From contig NC_084942.1 in the NCBI RefSeq assembly GCF_958298935.1, positions 8,997,501-9,061,500 on the forward strand: 64,000 nucleotides of DNA, in the 5' to 3' direction. Below, one piece after another: positions 24,129 to 34,869 of the stretch. A program made the translations under genes and the position numbers. The DNA is from Phragmites australis. Its lineage: Eukaryota; Streptophyta; Magnoliopsida; Poales; Poaceae. The number at the start of each line of letters is the position of its first letter. Position 1 is the first letter of the stretch. The notes under the pieces were generated by a model, which saw only the letters and a list, made by a program, of their open reading frames with translations, was not told the DNA's origin and ran no database searches.

Positions 24129-25299
24129 GTGAACATCCAACTGTTCTTATTGAGTTGTCGTTTTCGTTTTTGTTCAGATTAGCTGCTTTACTTGGACCGA
24201 CCTATATTGTGTATGCATGTGCAATATGAGGAAGCTGCTGATGTGTTCAGTCATAATCAGAAAGCTGTACTGTGTAAAAATACTAGCCAAACTTGTACCA
24301 GCTGGTACCTTGTACTGTAATCGTGTGGTGACGAGTCAAAGCAACAAAAGGCTACCAGAAAATTCTTTGTTCTTTTCCACAATTTTTTAGACAGAAAGTT
24401 TTGTACGTCGAGAATTTGTTATCCTGAGCAGAGTGAAATATTTTTCATGTTCTGAAGTGTGATAAGCACAATCAAGTCAACTAGGGAAGGGGGTCCTCTG
24501 TCGGTGAAGTCAGTGACCTTAAATCGTTGTGGATTACAGATGGATGGATTAGATTTATGCTATAACATACCGTAACAGTAAAATTGGTACAATAAACCAG
24601 TGAAGTTGCTACAGTACCATTCTATAGTGCTAGGTCCCGAAGTGCTCTATTAATTTTTGGAATGTAGTACAGTGCATATACACCTTTTGACAGACAATCC
24701 TGAAGAAGACAAATTACAAGCACACCCTTCGGAGCTTTTGGATCTGCTTCTGTCTTCGGAGCACGGCGTCGCCATCTTCTCTAGCGCCAGATACCACCAA
24801 ACATGTTCCAAAAGCTTGAATTTGAATATTTAAAAATAGAAAAACTGGGCGAATACTGGTCAAGGTGTATTTCTGCTGGAAGCTTCTATTTTAATGCGCA
24901 AGCAATAATAACAGCACCTCCTGGTTTGTTTTTTTAGCTTATCACCAATTGTCGAGCCATTTAATTTTTTATCACCCTAAAGAAACACTCTTTCTCCCGA
25001 GTTACTGACCATAGGGTTGTTTTAGTCACTGACATATAGGTCAGGGTGGCAAACAATTTGCCACCTACCCATAAGGGTGGCAAATCCTAAATTTTCCCCC
25101 TAATTATCGATGTTAGCAAACGTGTGCATCTGCTTGTACTAGACCTAGTCTGTAGGCACTTGGCTTGTTTATAGCTGACCTAGTCTTAGGTAGTCATGGC
25201 CAATGGCCTCTCCGACGTAGTACATCGACCAATTCGTTGTGTGCTGCATCTCTCTTGTTCTCTAGTTCTGTTCATGGTATTAGCCTTCCCTAGATTCAT
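24129..25299 (+). other. CWC22 3' UTR and gene-free sequence
   Basis: The first ~300 bases are probably the 3' UTR. Beyond, at about 25040-25090, is a short hairpin-like TTTGCCACC...GGGTGGCAAA sequence. I see no gene and no clear element boundary. Confidence 0.4.
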
Positions 25300-27250
25300 G
25301 GCAAACCTCTAATAATAGCAATTTTCAAGTGGGATGTCTATGCTCGGTCTTTACATGTTGGCAAACCTCTCATAAAGCCACGTACTTCGCTATATTCACT
25401 TTCATCCATTTCAACCAATAGATTTTCTTTAGATCATGGTACATCTTATTCTCACCAGGATGTACAGTTATGGAGTGTGATGTTCCTCAAGAAAAATATC
25501 TTCTTTGAGTTGGCCTTTTTGTGACATACATAGATGATCACGAAACATAACAGCTCCTAAAGCATCCAAAGTGAAAGCTCTAACTTTCCCTTCTTAATAC
25601 ACGTCTTATTTTGTTGCAATAATCAATCATGCTGTGCTTTCGAGACGCACTCAAGTATGGCAGACTCAAGAATAACCTTTGTCTCTGTTTGTGCATAACA
25701 ATAAAGAATATACATCTGCTCAAAATAAGTTGTCAAACAGCTCAAAGTAGGGGAACAACATTGCAATTCAAAGCATCTGCATCCACTTTTCCTTTACCTA
25801 ATGTGTAATGGATATTAAGGTCGTAATCCTATATCAAATCTAACCATCTCCTCTGTCTCAGATTCAGATACTTCTAGATGAAAATATACTTAAAATCTTA
25901 TGATATGTGAATATATCACAAGTCGCTCCATGTAGATAATGCCTCCAAATCTTAAAAGCAAAGACCATGGTAGGAAGCTACAAATCATGAGTGGTATAAT
26001 TTTGCTTATGATTGTTTAAACATCTTGACACAAATGTAATCACCTTGCCATTTTACATAAGGACACATCCTAGAGCCACTAGAGAAGAATCAAAGTAAAC
26101 GGTGAAACATTCATCGGGCTCAGGAAGTGTGAGGAAAGACAATTACTAATCTATACATCAACAACTGAAAGTTGTGCTCACAATCATTAGTCCATCAGAA
26201 CGTCACACCCTTATGTATCAGCATGGGCATTGGTTTGACAATAATAGAGAAATCATTCACAAACCAATGGAAATATCCTAATAAGCCCGAAAAACTATGC
26301 ACCTCCTTCATATTAGTCCATCTCTTCCATTCTACTAGAATGGAGGCTTTATATAGACCAACCGAGATTCAATGCTCATTAATCACATGCCGTCCTAGAA
26401 AACCAACTTCTAGAAGCCAAAACTCATACTTCTTTAACTTTGGATAAAATTGATTCGTCCATGGAGTCTCCATCATGGTTCTCAAATACTACTCATGCTC
26501 TTCAATCTTAGAGTAGATGAGTATATCCTCAATGAACATCACCACAAACTTATACATATGCTCATGTAGCATGTTATTCATCATTTTGATGAAATAAGTA
26601 GGTGCGCTCATGAGTCTAGAAGACATAACCTTAAACTCATAATGACCACACCGAGTGCAAAATGCAGTCTTCTCTGATTATACTCAGGCTACAAATAAAT
26701 CTTTGAAAATACCTTAGCTCCGTTCAGTTGATTGAATAAATCCTCAATATGGGGCAATATGTACTTATTCTTAATACTCGATACATTCAGAGCATAATAA
26801 TCCACACACATATGCCTACTTCCATCTTTTTTCTCAATGAACAGAATTGGAGTTCCCCATGATGATATTTCACCTTATCAACTTCCTAGATAATGCGTCA
26901 TCCAATTGTTTCTTCAACTCTTCTTCAAAAGGGCAAGACAAATGGTATGGTGCTATAGAAATAGGTCTGAGTATATGGAACAAGATCAATATAGAGTTCC
27001 AAAACATGCTTTAGCGGCGTCCCTGACAACTACATGAATCTCCACAACCAACAATGACTTGACTAGCTTTTCAGCTAAAATCCAAGGTAATTGAATCTTC
27101 ATGGAATACTATCCAGTATGCAATCTTTCTGCACAAATGATGAACACAAAGGTACACTCCCTTGAAAGACAAACTTCTTACCCCAACAGAGGCTCCAGAT
27201 TAGGTTACAATTTTCTAGAAGAAGATATCACAACCCGATCTACATAATTT
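25300..27250 (-). pseudogene. Decayed Ty3/Gypsy pol (reverse transcriptase and RNase H)
   Basis: Minus-strand reading gives the Gypsy RT signatures in order: [16 protein letters not shown] and CVDYYALN near 26860-26800, [12 protein letters not shown] near 26760, then MSFRLTNAPTYFIKMMN and VMFIEDILIYSK near 26620-26520. That last segment is the YVDDIL region, here degraded. RNase H follows with YLNLRQRRWLDLI, YDLNIHYTLGK and DADAL near 25860-25770. Stops and frameshifts are frequent throughout. It could continue from the LTR and primer site at 29535, with the GH17-carrying element inserted between, but the continuity is inferred from orientation only. Confidence 0.8.
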
Positions 27251-27804
27251 GTTCATGTGTGACCAACTCAAGAAAATATGCATTATTGACCATGGTGTGC
27301 TTCCCCCTTCGAGGTACCCAAAATCTATTGGCAAAAGAGCACATAATCACTAGACCACAAAGTATATTTTGCTTAGAGAAAAGCATGGAAAGCTATAAAG
27401 TCCACTAAAAGACAACACCAATAATGCCTTACATAAGTCAGCACCACTTGTATTCTTTCTCTATTCAACGTAGTGAACATCTACTCACAAGAGACATATA
27501 AAGGGAAATATCTGGATCCATTACTCCACTGTAGCTATGGTGAAAACTATGGGCAAGTGACATGGTTGATCAGGCTATCCTTTGCACATACTATTCACAC
27601 GCTATGTTAGGTAGATGGATCTCAAACTACTTGGGTAGCAACCATCCAATGCTCATCTAATACTCATAGAGAGAACATGTCAAAAAATATAGATGATGGA
27701 ATAGGTCGAGCACAAGGAGAGGGGGCAAAATCACTACGGAACTCCACATCTTGATTTGCAACTCACAAAAGGATAGAATTAGGCACCACGCCATGGAATA
27801 CTAA

Positions 27805-28974
27805 GGGTATGTTTGTTTCTTATTGTGATTCTAACAATACATATTTTGGTTCTCACAATCTAGAATCTGGATTGTATTATCTAAAACAAACAGCACTAGA
27901 TTATTAGAATCTCTCCCCTCTCCCCTCTCCCCTACAGACTCGCTCTCTCCCTCCCAAAGCCTTTGCCTTGTGTACTGCGACCTCAAGCTGGAGACGGAGC
28001 TGGCGAGCCGATGTTACTAAATCGAGTTAACACTGACTGCGCTCGCCCTTGGCCTTCTTTTGTTGCTCGTTCCTTTCCCCATTCCCTCTCTTTCTGGGCT
28101 CTGACAAGTGATGAATCCGAGTGTGAGATTGACCATGGAAGAAGCGGCATCCAGGAAGCTCGTCAATGTTCTGCAGGGGAAGTTGGCGGATTGGGAAATC
28201 CAGGCTTTCTGAGCCGGAAAGATCAGGAATTTTATGCCTTTTCTGGGTTGATTGAGTTGGGGATTTTAGGGTGCGGCTTTATCAGGTGCTTTTTTCATTG
28301 GTTGATGGACGGGTTGGTCGGTTGTGTGTAGGGGCGCATCCATACATCGGTGTCAACTACAGTGAGGTGGCGGGCAACCTGTTGTCGCCCAACGAGATGG
28401 TGAAGCTGCTCAAGTCCACGGTGATCTCGAAGGTCTGCCTCTACGGCATCAACGTGGAGCTCATCCGTGCACTCGCCGGCTCAAGCATCTCCATAGTGGT
28501 CGGCGTGGACAACGGGGAAATCCCTAGGCTCGCCGTCGATCCCACCATCGCATCCCACTAGCTCACCGCCAACGTGCCGCCCTTCGTCCCGACGACCACC
28601 ATCTTCGTCATCATCGTTGGCAATGAGGTGCTCGAGTCCGGGGATGCCTCCTTGGCCACCGCGCTCCTCTTAATGATGCAAAACCTCGGTGCCACTGCCG
28701 TCGTGGCCATCGACGGGGTCACGGGGATCAAGTTCTCCACCGTCAACACCATGGTCGTGCTTGCGCAGTCGGACCCGTCATCCACCTTCGCGTTCCACCC
28801 ACACAAACCCGGAGACTGAACCATTATTTTGTAATGGCATGGTGGGTAAATATGTGTCACAATCTACTAGAAGCAACCTTTTTTGAGATTATGGATTGTA
28901 GAATTGTCCTATTTATTTTAGATTCTGATTTTAGAAATTAGAACCCACAATCATAATAAAAAACAAACAGACCC
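27805..28974. mobile_element. Tourist/PIF-like element carrying a captured gene fragment (Pack-type)
   Basis: Terminal repeats are GGGTATGTTTGTTTC at the left and the reverse complement GGGTCTGTTTGTTTTTT at the right. A TAA flanks both sides (27802-27804 and 28975-28977), the 3-bp target of Tourist/PIF-Harbinger elements. Just inside the ends are AT-rich sequences with repeated ATTGTGATTCTAA and ACAATC. The GC-rich middle contains a GH17 gene piece and other unidentified sequence. No transposase is encoded, so it would have to be mobilised in trans. Confidence 0.75.
28333..28819 (+). pseudogene. Captured beta-1,3-glucanase (GH17) fragment
   Basis: The frame reads IGVNYSEVAGNLLSP, VKLLKSTVISKVCLYG, LIRALAGSSISIVVGVDNG, then after a TAG at 28559-28561 ANVPPFVPTTTI, IVGNEVLESGDA and GIKFSTVNTMVV. 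This is the N-terminal half of glucan endo-1,3-beta-glucosidase. It keeps the VGNEVL motif with the catalytic acid Glu but lacks the downstream nucleophile region. The sequence just before, GTGTGTAG|GGGCGC, looks like an intron acceptor, so genomic DNA rather than cDNA was captured. The frame is otherwise open, and the TAG replaces what is usually Trp. It is not expected to make an enzyme. Confidence 0.85.
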
Positions 28975-29534
28975 TAATAAACATTCAACAACACTTGGTC
29001 TCACTACTAGAACCACAATCAACCTGGACTTAAAGAAACAAGAATAGTTGGCTAGACAAGATCAAAGGATGCACATCAGCGATCCACGACCTGACTTTGA
29101 GGTACTCGACTGTGATCAAGAACAACAAGGCTCCATATCCCATGTTATAGTCAATGAGGAGTAGAAGTCACAATGTAATTCTTCACTATCTCAAACTTCC
29201 GTTTACCAACAACGGAACTTACTTGCACCTAGGACAAGGCAATAATAAGCCTCCCGTGGCAATGGTATGCTCATAGGCACAACAATACAAGGCAACAAAA
29301 ATTAACAAATAAAGGATATTGCAATGAATGACCTAAAATCCATCTTGCTGTGCATTAGTGTGTGAAGTTTTAAATTATTTTAGCCTCAGTAAAATTTTAA
29401 TTATTTATCAACCGATAAGAACAAGTTCCAAGTTTTAGTAGGTTAGATAATCCAAAGTCAAGGTTTAAGTTTAAAATATACCTCAGTCAGCAATTAACTG
29501 CACCAATAATCTACTTCTTGGTAGTGATACCAAT
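28975..29534 (-). other. Leader of a minus-strand Gypsy element, with primer-binding site
   Basis: No gene is present. On the minus strand, the bases directly after the LTR at 29535 read ATTGGTATCACTACC, a tRNA-Met-type primer site, which sets the element's direction. The rest, down to the GH17-carrying element, would be leader and early gag but shows no recognisable protein. Confidence 0.5.
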
Positions 29535-31612
29535 TGTAGCACCCCAGGTTTTCACACACCCAGAGGTTACCAAAAATCATCTAAAAACCAACTAAGTCTA
29601 GAAATTATTAAAAATTTCATCATAGCCTACCTTGTAAATAACATAACCACAATAATTTCATATAACTAGTAATAACCATCACAACCTAGCAAAATAACCA
29701 AGTAATCCTGACCACATCTAACAATAAGAACATGTTGAACAGAGTAAGTTCTCAACTGAATAAGTTTAACAAAGATTAAATTCTAATGATTTAATATGAT
29801 AAACTAAATATGTGAGTGCTCAAATTAAGATGCTAATCCCAACCCCATGCATGTCGCAATGATTGTTACATAAAATCCAAATAAACATAACAATGAGTAA
29901 AAACACTGAACAAGTACAATTTAGAACTTGAATAACAAATACAACATCTTTGAGCCATGAAGCATGATAAAAAGATTTTTTTCTTTTCTATAAAATAACT
30001 AATGAACGGTAGTTTCCTTCATAAATGGACAATACTTGAACTTCTTTGAAACCAATAACGAAATGGTAGTTTCTGTTTGAATCGGACAATGCTTGAATAC
30101 ATCCGTAGAAATTACCACTAATGCCGAGCAAGTGAGGTCAGCACTTACTCACTGGAACATGAATATAAGAACCAACCTACACATCCGGTTCCACAGGAAT
30201 ATTAATGATATGTAAAAGAGCAACTTGAAATTTGATCTCTTGACATGAACATAATCATGAAACTTGATCACATAAACACAAAAAATACGAATATTGAAAA
30301 AACACAATTGTAAGGATCAATATAACATCCAACAAGCAAATCATGCCATATCATGAGTTCGTCTTGCACTTGTCTTAACCTTGACAAGATCCCGACGTCA
30401 CACCCTCGGCACCAGATTTCTCTAAATCCGTGGAGCAGAACTACACTTAAGAACTATCCCAACATGACCTCAAACCTATTCAATGAATACCCGAACCAAA
30501 CTCTAAAACTCCGATCCACATGTTTTCTGAACATGTGACTAAACTTCCAAATTGCTCATTGTTTAACCCATATCTTTCAATCCTCTTAACCAATTATAAA
30601 AAATAAATACATCTCAGATATCCATAGAAAAATTCCTACAATGTTTCTATTACGCTTTTGCATGAAATTTGGTTCTAAATCGGTCAAAAATGTGCATATT
30701 AAAATTAACTTGATAGTTACACTATTTTGACTCATAAAACGCTTATCAGAATTGAAGAAGATCGGTGCCAATGATATCAATGAGGCCTACACCTATCATA
30801 TTATGCTTATGGAAACATTCAACACCAATTAATACCGATTTTTAAAAAAGAATCAACTGTGCACAAGTCAAACTACAATTCACGAATTCTGGCATTGATT
30901 TCACCCATCCAAATTCATCTAAAACCGTCTAGGTACTAATTAGAAGTTACCCTCGCAGCAAACACAAATTTGTGGAGAATTTAGGTGAAATCCACAAAAT
31001 CCCATCTCCTTTCCCCTCTTTCTCCTTCTCTTCCGTGTCTTCTTCCTTGGATTGATACTGTAGCAATCAGCTATTGTAGTGTTGCACAACACAACAAAAC
31101 AGCAGCAATCTTTTCTCCTCCCTCTTCTTTCTTGCTTCCTAGTGCACCGCAGCACCAGTTAAGCCATAGTACAGCATCAACACAGTTGCATCAGCACATC
31201 CACAATAGTAGCCAACACATAGTAGCAGCCGTATGGTGGGTGGTGGAGGCAATGGTTAATGAGTATGGTTGGCGTTGGAGGTGGTGGGTGGTGGCGTCAT
31301 GGCAGAATGGAGACAATTGTGGCAGGAGAGGCAGGCGACAGCATAGGGCACTGCACGGGTGGTGATGTGAACAGGGAGTTGGGATGGGTCAAGCCTGGGA
31401 GAGTCAATCCATCCCTGCCCTTTTATTTATTTTTTATTCAATTACATTGTAATAGGAAACTATCTTAACATTCAATGGTCCAGATTTATTGAGCTCGCCA
31501 TGTAGTCATTTGATGTTCAAATAGGACGTATGAATAGTCAAATGGATTCGTTTTGACATGCTCTACACATCTACGCTGTAAGTTTTATTGTTGCAAAATT
31601 CAGGGCATTGCA
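29535..31612 (-). repeat. Ty3/Gypsy 5' LTR (about 2.1 kb)
   Basis: On the plus strand it runs from TGTAGCACCCCAGG to GGGCATTGCA. The low-coordinate end is fixed by the adjacent primer-binding site; the high-coordinate end is less certain. No second copy of this LTR is visible, so the 3' end of the element is lost or outside. Flanking 5-mers (CCAAT, AATAG) do not match, as expected if this is one LTR of a longer element. Open frames near 31000-31400 lie inside the LTR and are not conserved genes. Confidence 0.5.
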
Positions 31613-32129
31613 AATAGTCATGTGGCCGGCCTAACAAAAATGAACATGCTTGCATAGGCACTACATCAAAATCAGCAAAATCATAGTATGAGCCAATGGA
31701 AAAATGCACTCTAGCTGTTTGTATTACCTTCAACTCACCGTTGTTGTTGAACTATTGAATATGGTATGGGTGTTGATGTGTTCTTGTCATCAAGATAAGT
31801 TTCTTGATCAAATCTGAACTTACTAAGTTGTTCCAGCTCACTCCATCAATTATATCATTGCACATAGCAATCATTTACTGTGAGGAACATCTAAAATAGA
31901 TTATGGCATTGTAGCTTTTACGCTTGCTCTATTTGAGTGTTTAGCACTCGCTGCACAATGATGGCCCTACAAATTATCCGTGATAGTGGCACCCAATATT
32001 TCCTCGCTATCGCTATCCATCTCATGCTCATCCTCATAACCTGCAACGTTAGCTGCAAGAGCATAATCATTCTCAATATCACTAGCAATTACAAAATCAC
32101 CATCTTGTATTGCAATGTACACTTGCTAA
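31613..32129. other. Gypsy-derived sequence between LTR and gag remnant
   Basis: I see no gene. It lies downstream of the minus-strand gag remnant and may be decayed protease-region sequence of that element, cut by the LTR next door. Confidence 0.35.
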
Positions 32130-33490
32130 CTTGGGCAGTCCTTTATGATATGACACATACCTTTGCAACTATGGCAAACAATCTCCCTTGCACGGCCCGT
32201 GGCAGCAACCGAAGAAGAACTCTGAACTGGGGCCTGTACACTAGTAGATTTGCTTACCTCGGAGCTGCTGAACGCGTCTTACTTGAGGAGAGGGAAGCAA
32301 ACCGTGTAGCGAAGGTGGGACTATTTTAACTTGCCCCGACATTGATCTTGGTGTGGAAATGATTTCAAAATTATTCCTTGGCCTCTGCTGTCATCCTTGC
32401 AATTCCTTTTTCACCAAACATGCATGTTGAAAACTTCTAGTAACACTATCATATTATTTGTAATCAACTATGTCCTGAATTTCATGTCTTAAACCTCCAT
32501 AAAAATGTGACATAGCAACCTCTTCATCCTCAATAATATCATAATGCTACATACTAATTTGTAGCTCCTGATAATATTCTTCTACGGATCTATTAGATTG
32601 GCTTAAGCATTGCAATTTCTTACATAAGTCTCATCTAAAAGAAGGTGAAATAAATCTGTTACGCATAGCAACCTTTAAAGTATCCCATATAGTAGACGCT
32701 AACCCATCGTTGCATACCCTATTCCATCAATGATGGTAAAGTTTTCAACTTCACTAGTGGCTTGAGTAACTTTATGCACTTCAGGAACTAAATGAGCATT
32801 ACATTTGTGTTCTATCATCATCGCCCAATCTATATATATTTCAGCATCATAAGCACCTACAAAAGATGGTATGGTAAACTTAACTTTAGCATATGGATCA
32901 TCATTAACACATGCATTATGTTGCTAAAAGTTATTACCTTTCATACCTTAACAATTGAAGTTAAGTCAGTTACTTTGGCATTCATCTTGCATAGCAAAGG
33001 CAAAATTGGCATCACGTTTTTGTGTCACAATATCATCATCTGCGACGGACTCCTCATGTTTAGCAAAAACATCAACTTGTGACACTGCATTCCGATGTCC
33101 ATTGGCACCATTGGGAGGGACATTGGTGCAATGAACAATATGTTGTACTGAGGATTGCTCTGAAATGCGAGGCTTCATCTTATTCATCCCATCAGTGAGA
33201 TTAATAATGATGCGGTTAGTGGCACCTAGGGCATCATCCACATGATGAAGTCAGGTATCATGGTGCTAAAGTGTTTCTTGCATCTCATCCATCTCTTCGG
33301 TTTGAACCTTCATGCTCCGAACCAAGTCATCCATCTTCTGTCCTTTAGTCATCATGAAATCCCATAGCACCTCATCAAGCATTCTTCCTACCATGGTTAG
33401 TAGCAAACAAGAGACAACAAAAATATTATCCATATCTATTACTAGGTGATGGAAGAAACACTTCAGCACCATGATAGCATTCATATCACA
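32130..33490 (-). pseudogene. Ty3/Gypsy gag remnant with CCHC zinc knuckle
   Basis: Minus-strand reading from about 33490 shows, across several frames and stops, a Gypsy gag. It includes FVGAYDAEIYIDWAMMIEH, LQCLSQSNRSVEEYYQELQ and EEVAMSHFYGGLRHEIQDIV. A complete zinc knuckle, CHSCKGMCHIIKDC (C-x2-C-x4-H-x4-C), follows at about 32138-32180. Surviving open pieces are 33266-33496 and 32966-33241. It belongs to a different element from the LTR at 29535-31612, because in minus-strand order gag would have to follow that LTR, not precede it. Confidence 0.8.
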
Positions 33491-34869
33491 TCTCATTGTA
33501 TTTCATTCATTCTCATCATATTGCACGCACTCTTTCTTTAGAGAACGAAGAGCCGGAGAGCGACGCAGACGTGATTGAGGATGATCTAGAGGTTGTTGCT
33601 ATTGATTGTGAAGCTGAGAAGAAAAGCAAGCATCTGTGTATATTTCTCCCTTACTTTGGATCATTGTGTTGGTTAATATTGATAAGTTATCACTATATGT
33701 CTTATATGCATATCTTAGCTAGTCGATGTCGGGATTATGGGTAAAACCTATCTTGTTACATTTGTCTCTACCTTGACATCATGGTTATCTTGATCCTTGT
33801 AACCCGGACATCACCATGTAATTGACTAACTTAAAATGGACATGACATGCTTAACGATGCTTAGGTCGCCGGTAGAAGTCAGGCGGTGGATTGTCCATCA
33901 TTTGTGAGCTTTAGGGCTTAACAATATTTCACCAAAATAATTTTGTTGCGATGATGAGTCGTGAGAATGAGGCGAGATGTGGGTGGTGTTAGTGGCAGGT
34001 CGAGAGAGGGACCAAGGTGTTATATACCACTTGTATCGTTTAAGCACTAATCATTAGTATCTTTAGCTTAAGCACTTGCTCGTACACTCCACATATTTGA
34101 ATATGGTAAAGATGACCTTAATGCCTTTTGTAGATGTGACCCTTTGATGTGAATGTCTGCGGTGTGAGTGGGAGGGCTTGTAGAGACACTTGAGGTTACT
34201 CTGGGAGTGGATCTAAGCGGCCTCCACACTGAGAGACGCATGCTCTAAACAGTTGAGGCTTACTTGGGAAAGTTTATCATGGGTACCTCCTCTTGCAATT
34301 TGATCGGTTGCTTGAGTCGCATGGTCTCATGTCGCTCGGGTAAAGAAGTACCCCTGCAGGGTGTAAAATCAATTTGAATTGCTGCGCTTTCAGTTATGAG
34401 CATGCTTAATGTACATCCGCATCAATCGTAGAGTCTCTGATATTTTTGGGTGAATGTGGTTATGAGTGGGATGAAATGAGGTGGATCCTCATGTCTTATG
34501 TTAAGAAGAGCATATGTAGTCGTATGTGGGTTAATATGAGTGGTTTCTTTATGTTCTATGTTGAGATGATCATGTTCATATATGGTCTAGGGTTATGTTC
34601 TTGTGGTCACGTTGGGATAGCATAAGTGTTTGAGTCATGTAGATGCTCATATTTTTATGTTGTCAATTGCTTTTTGCTTAATCCAACTTAACCTTGTGGT
34701 CTACCCCTTGCTATTCATCCAAATATATTATCTTTGTAGTCAGGAATATATATACTCATATTTTTAAGTCTTGCGAATACTTTTATACTCATGGTTCTAT
34801 TGTTGAGTTTTTGCATGTGAGGATGAATTTGTTTATGGCTACTTCATGCTTGCCGATGTCGGTGACATG

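Noticed and set aside
31259..31365. Small Trp/Gly-rich protein gene
   Set aside because: The frame lies within the Gypsy LTR, is compositional (GGTGGTGG repeats) and has no supporting context.
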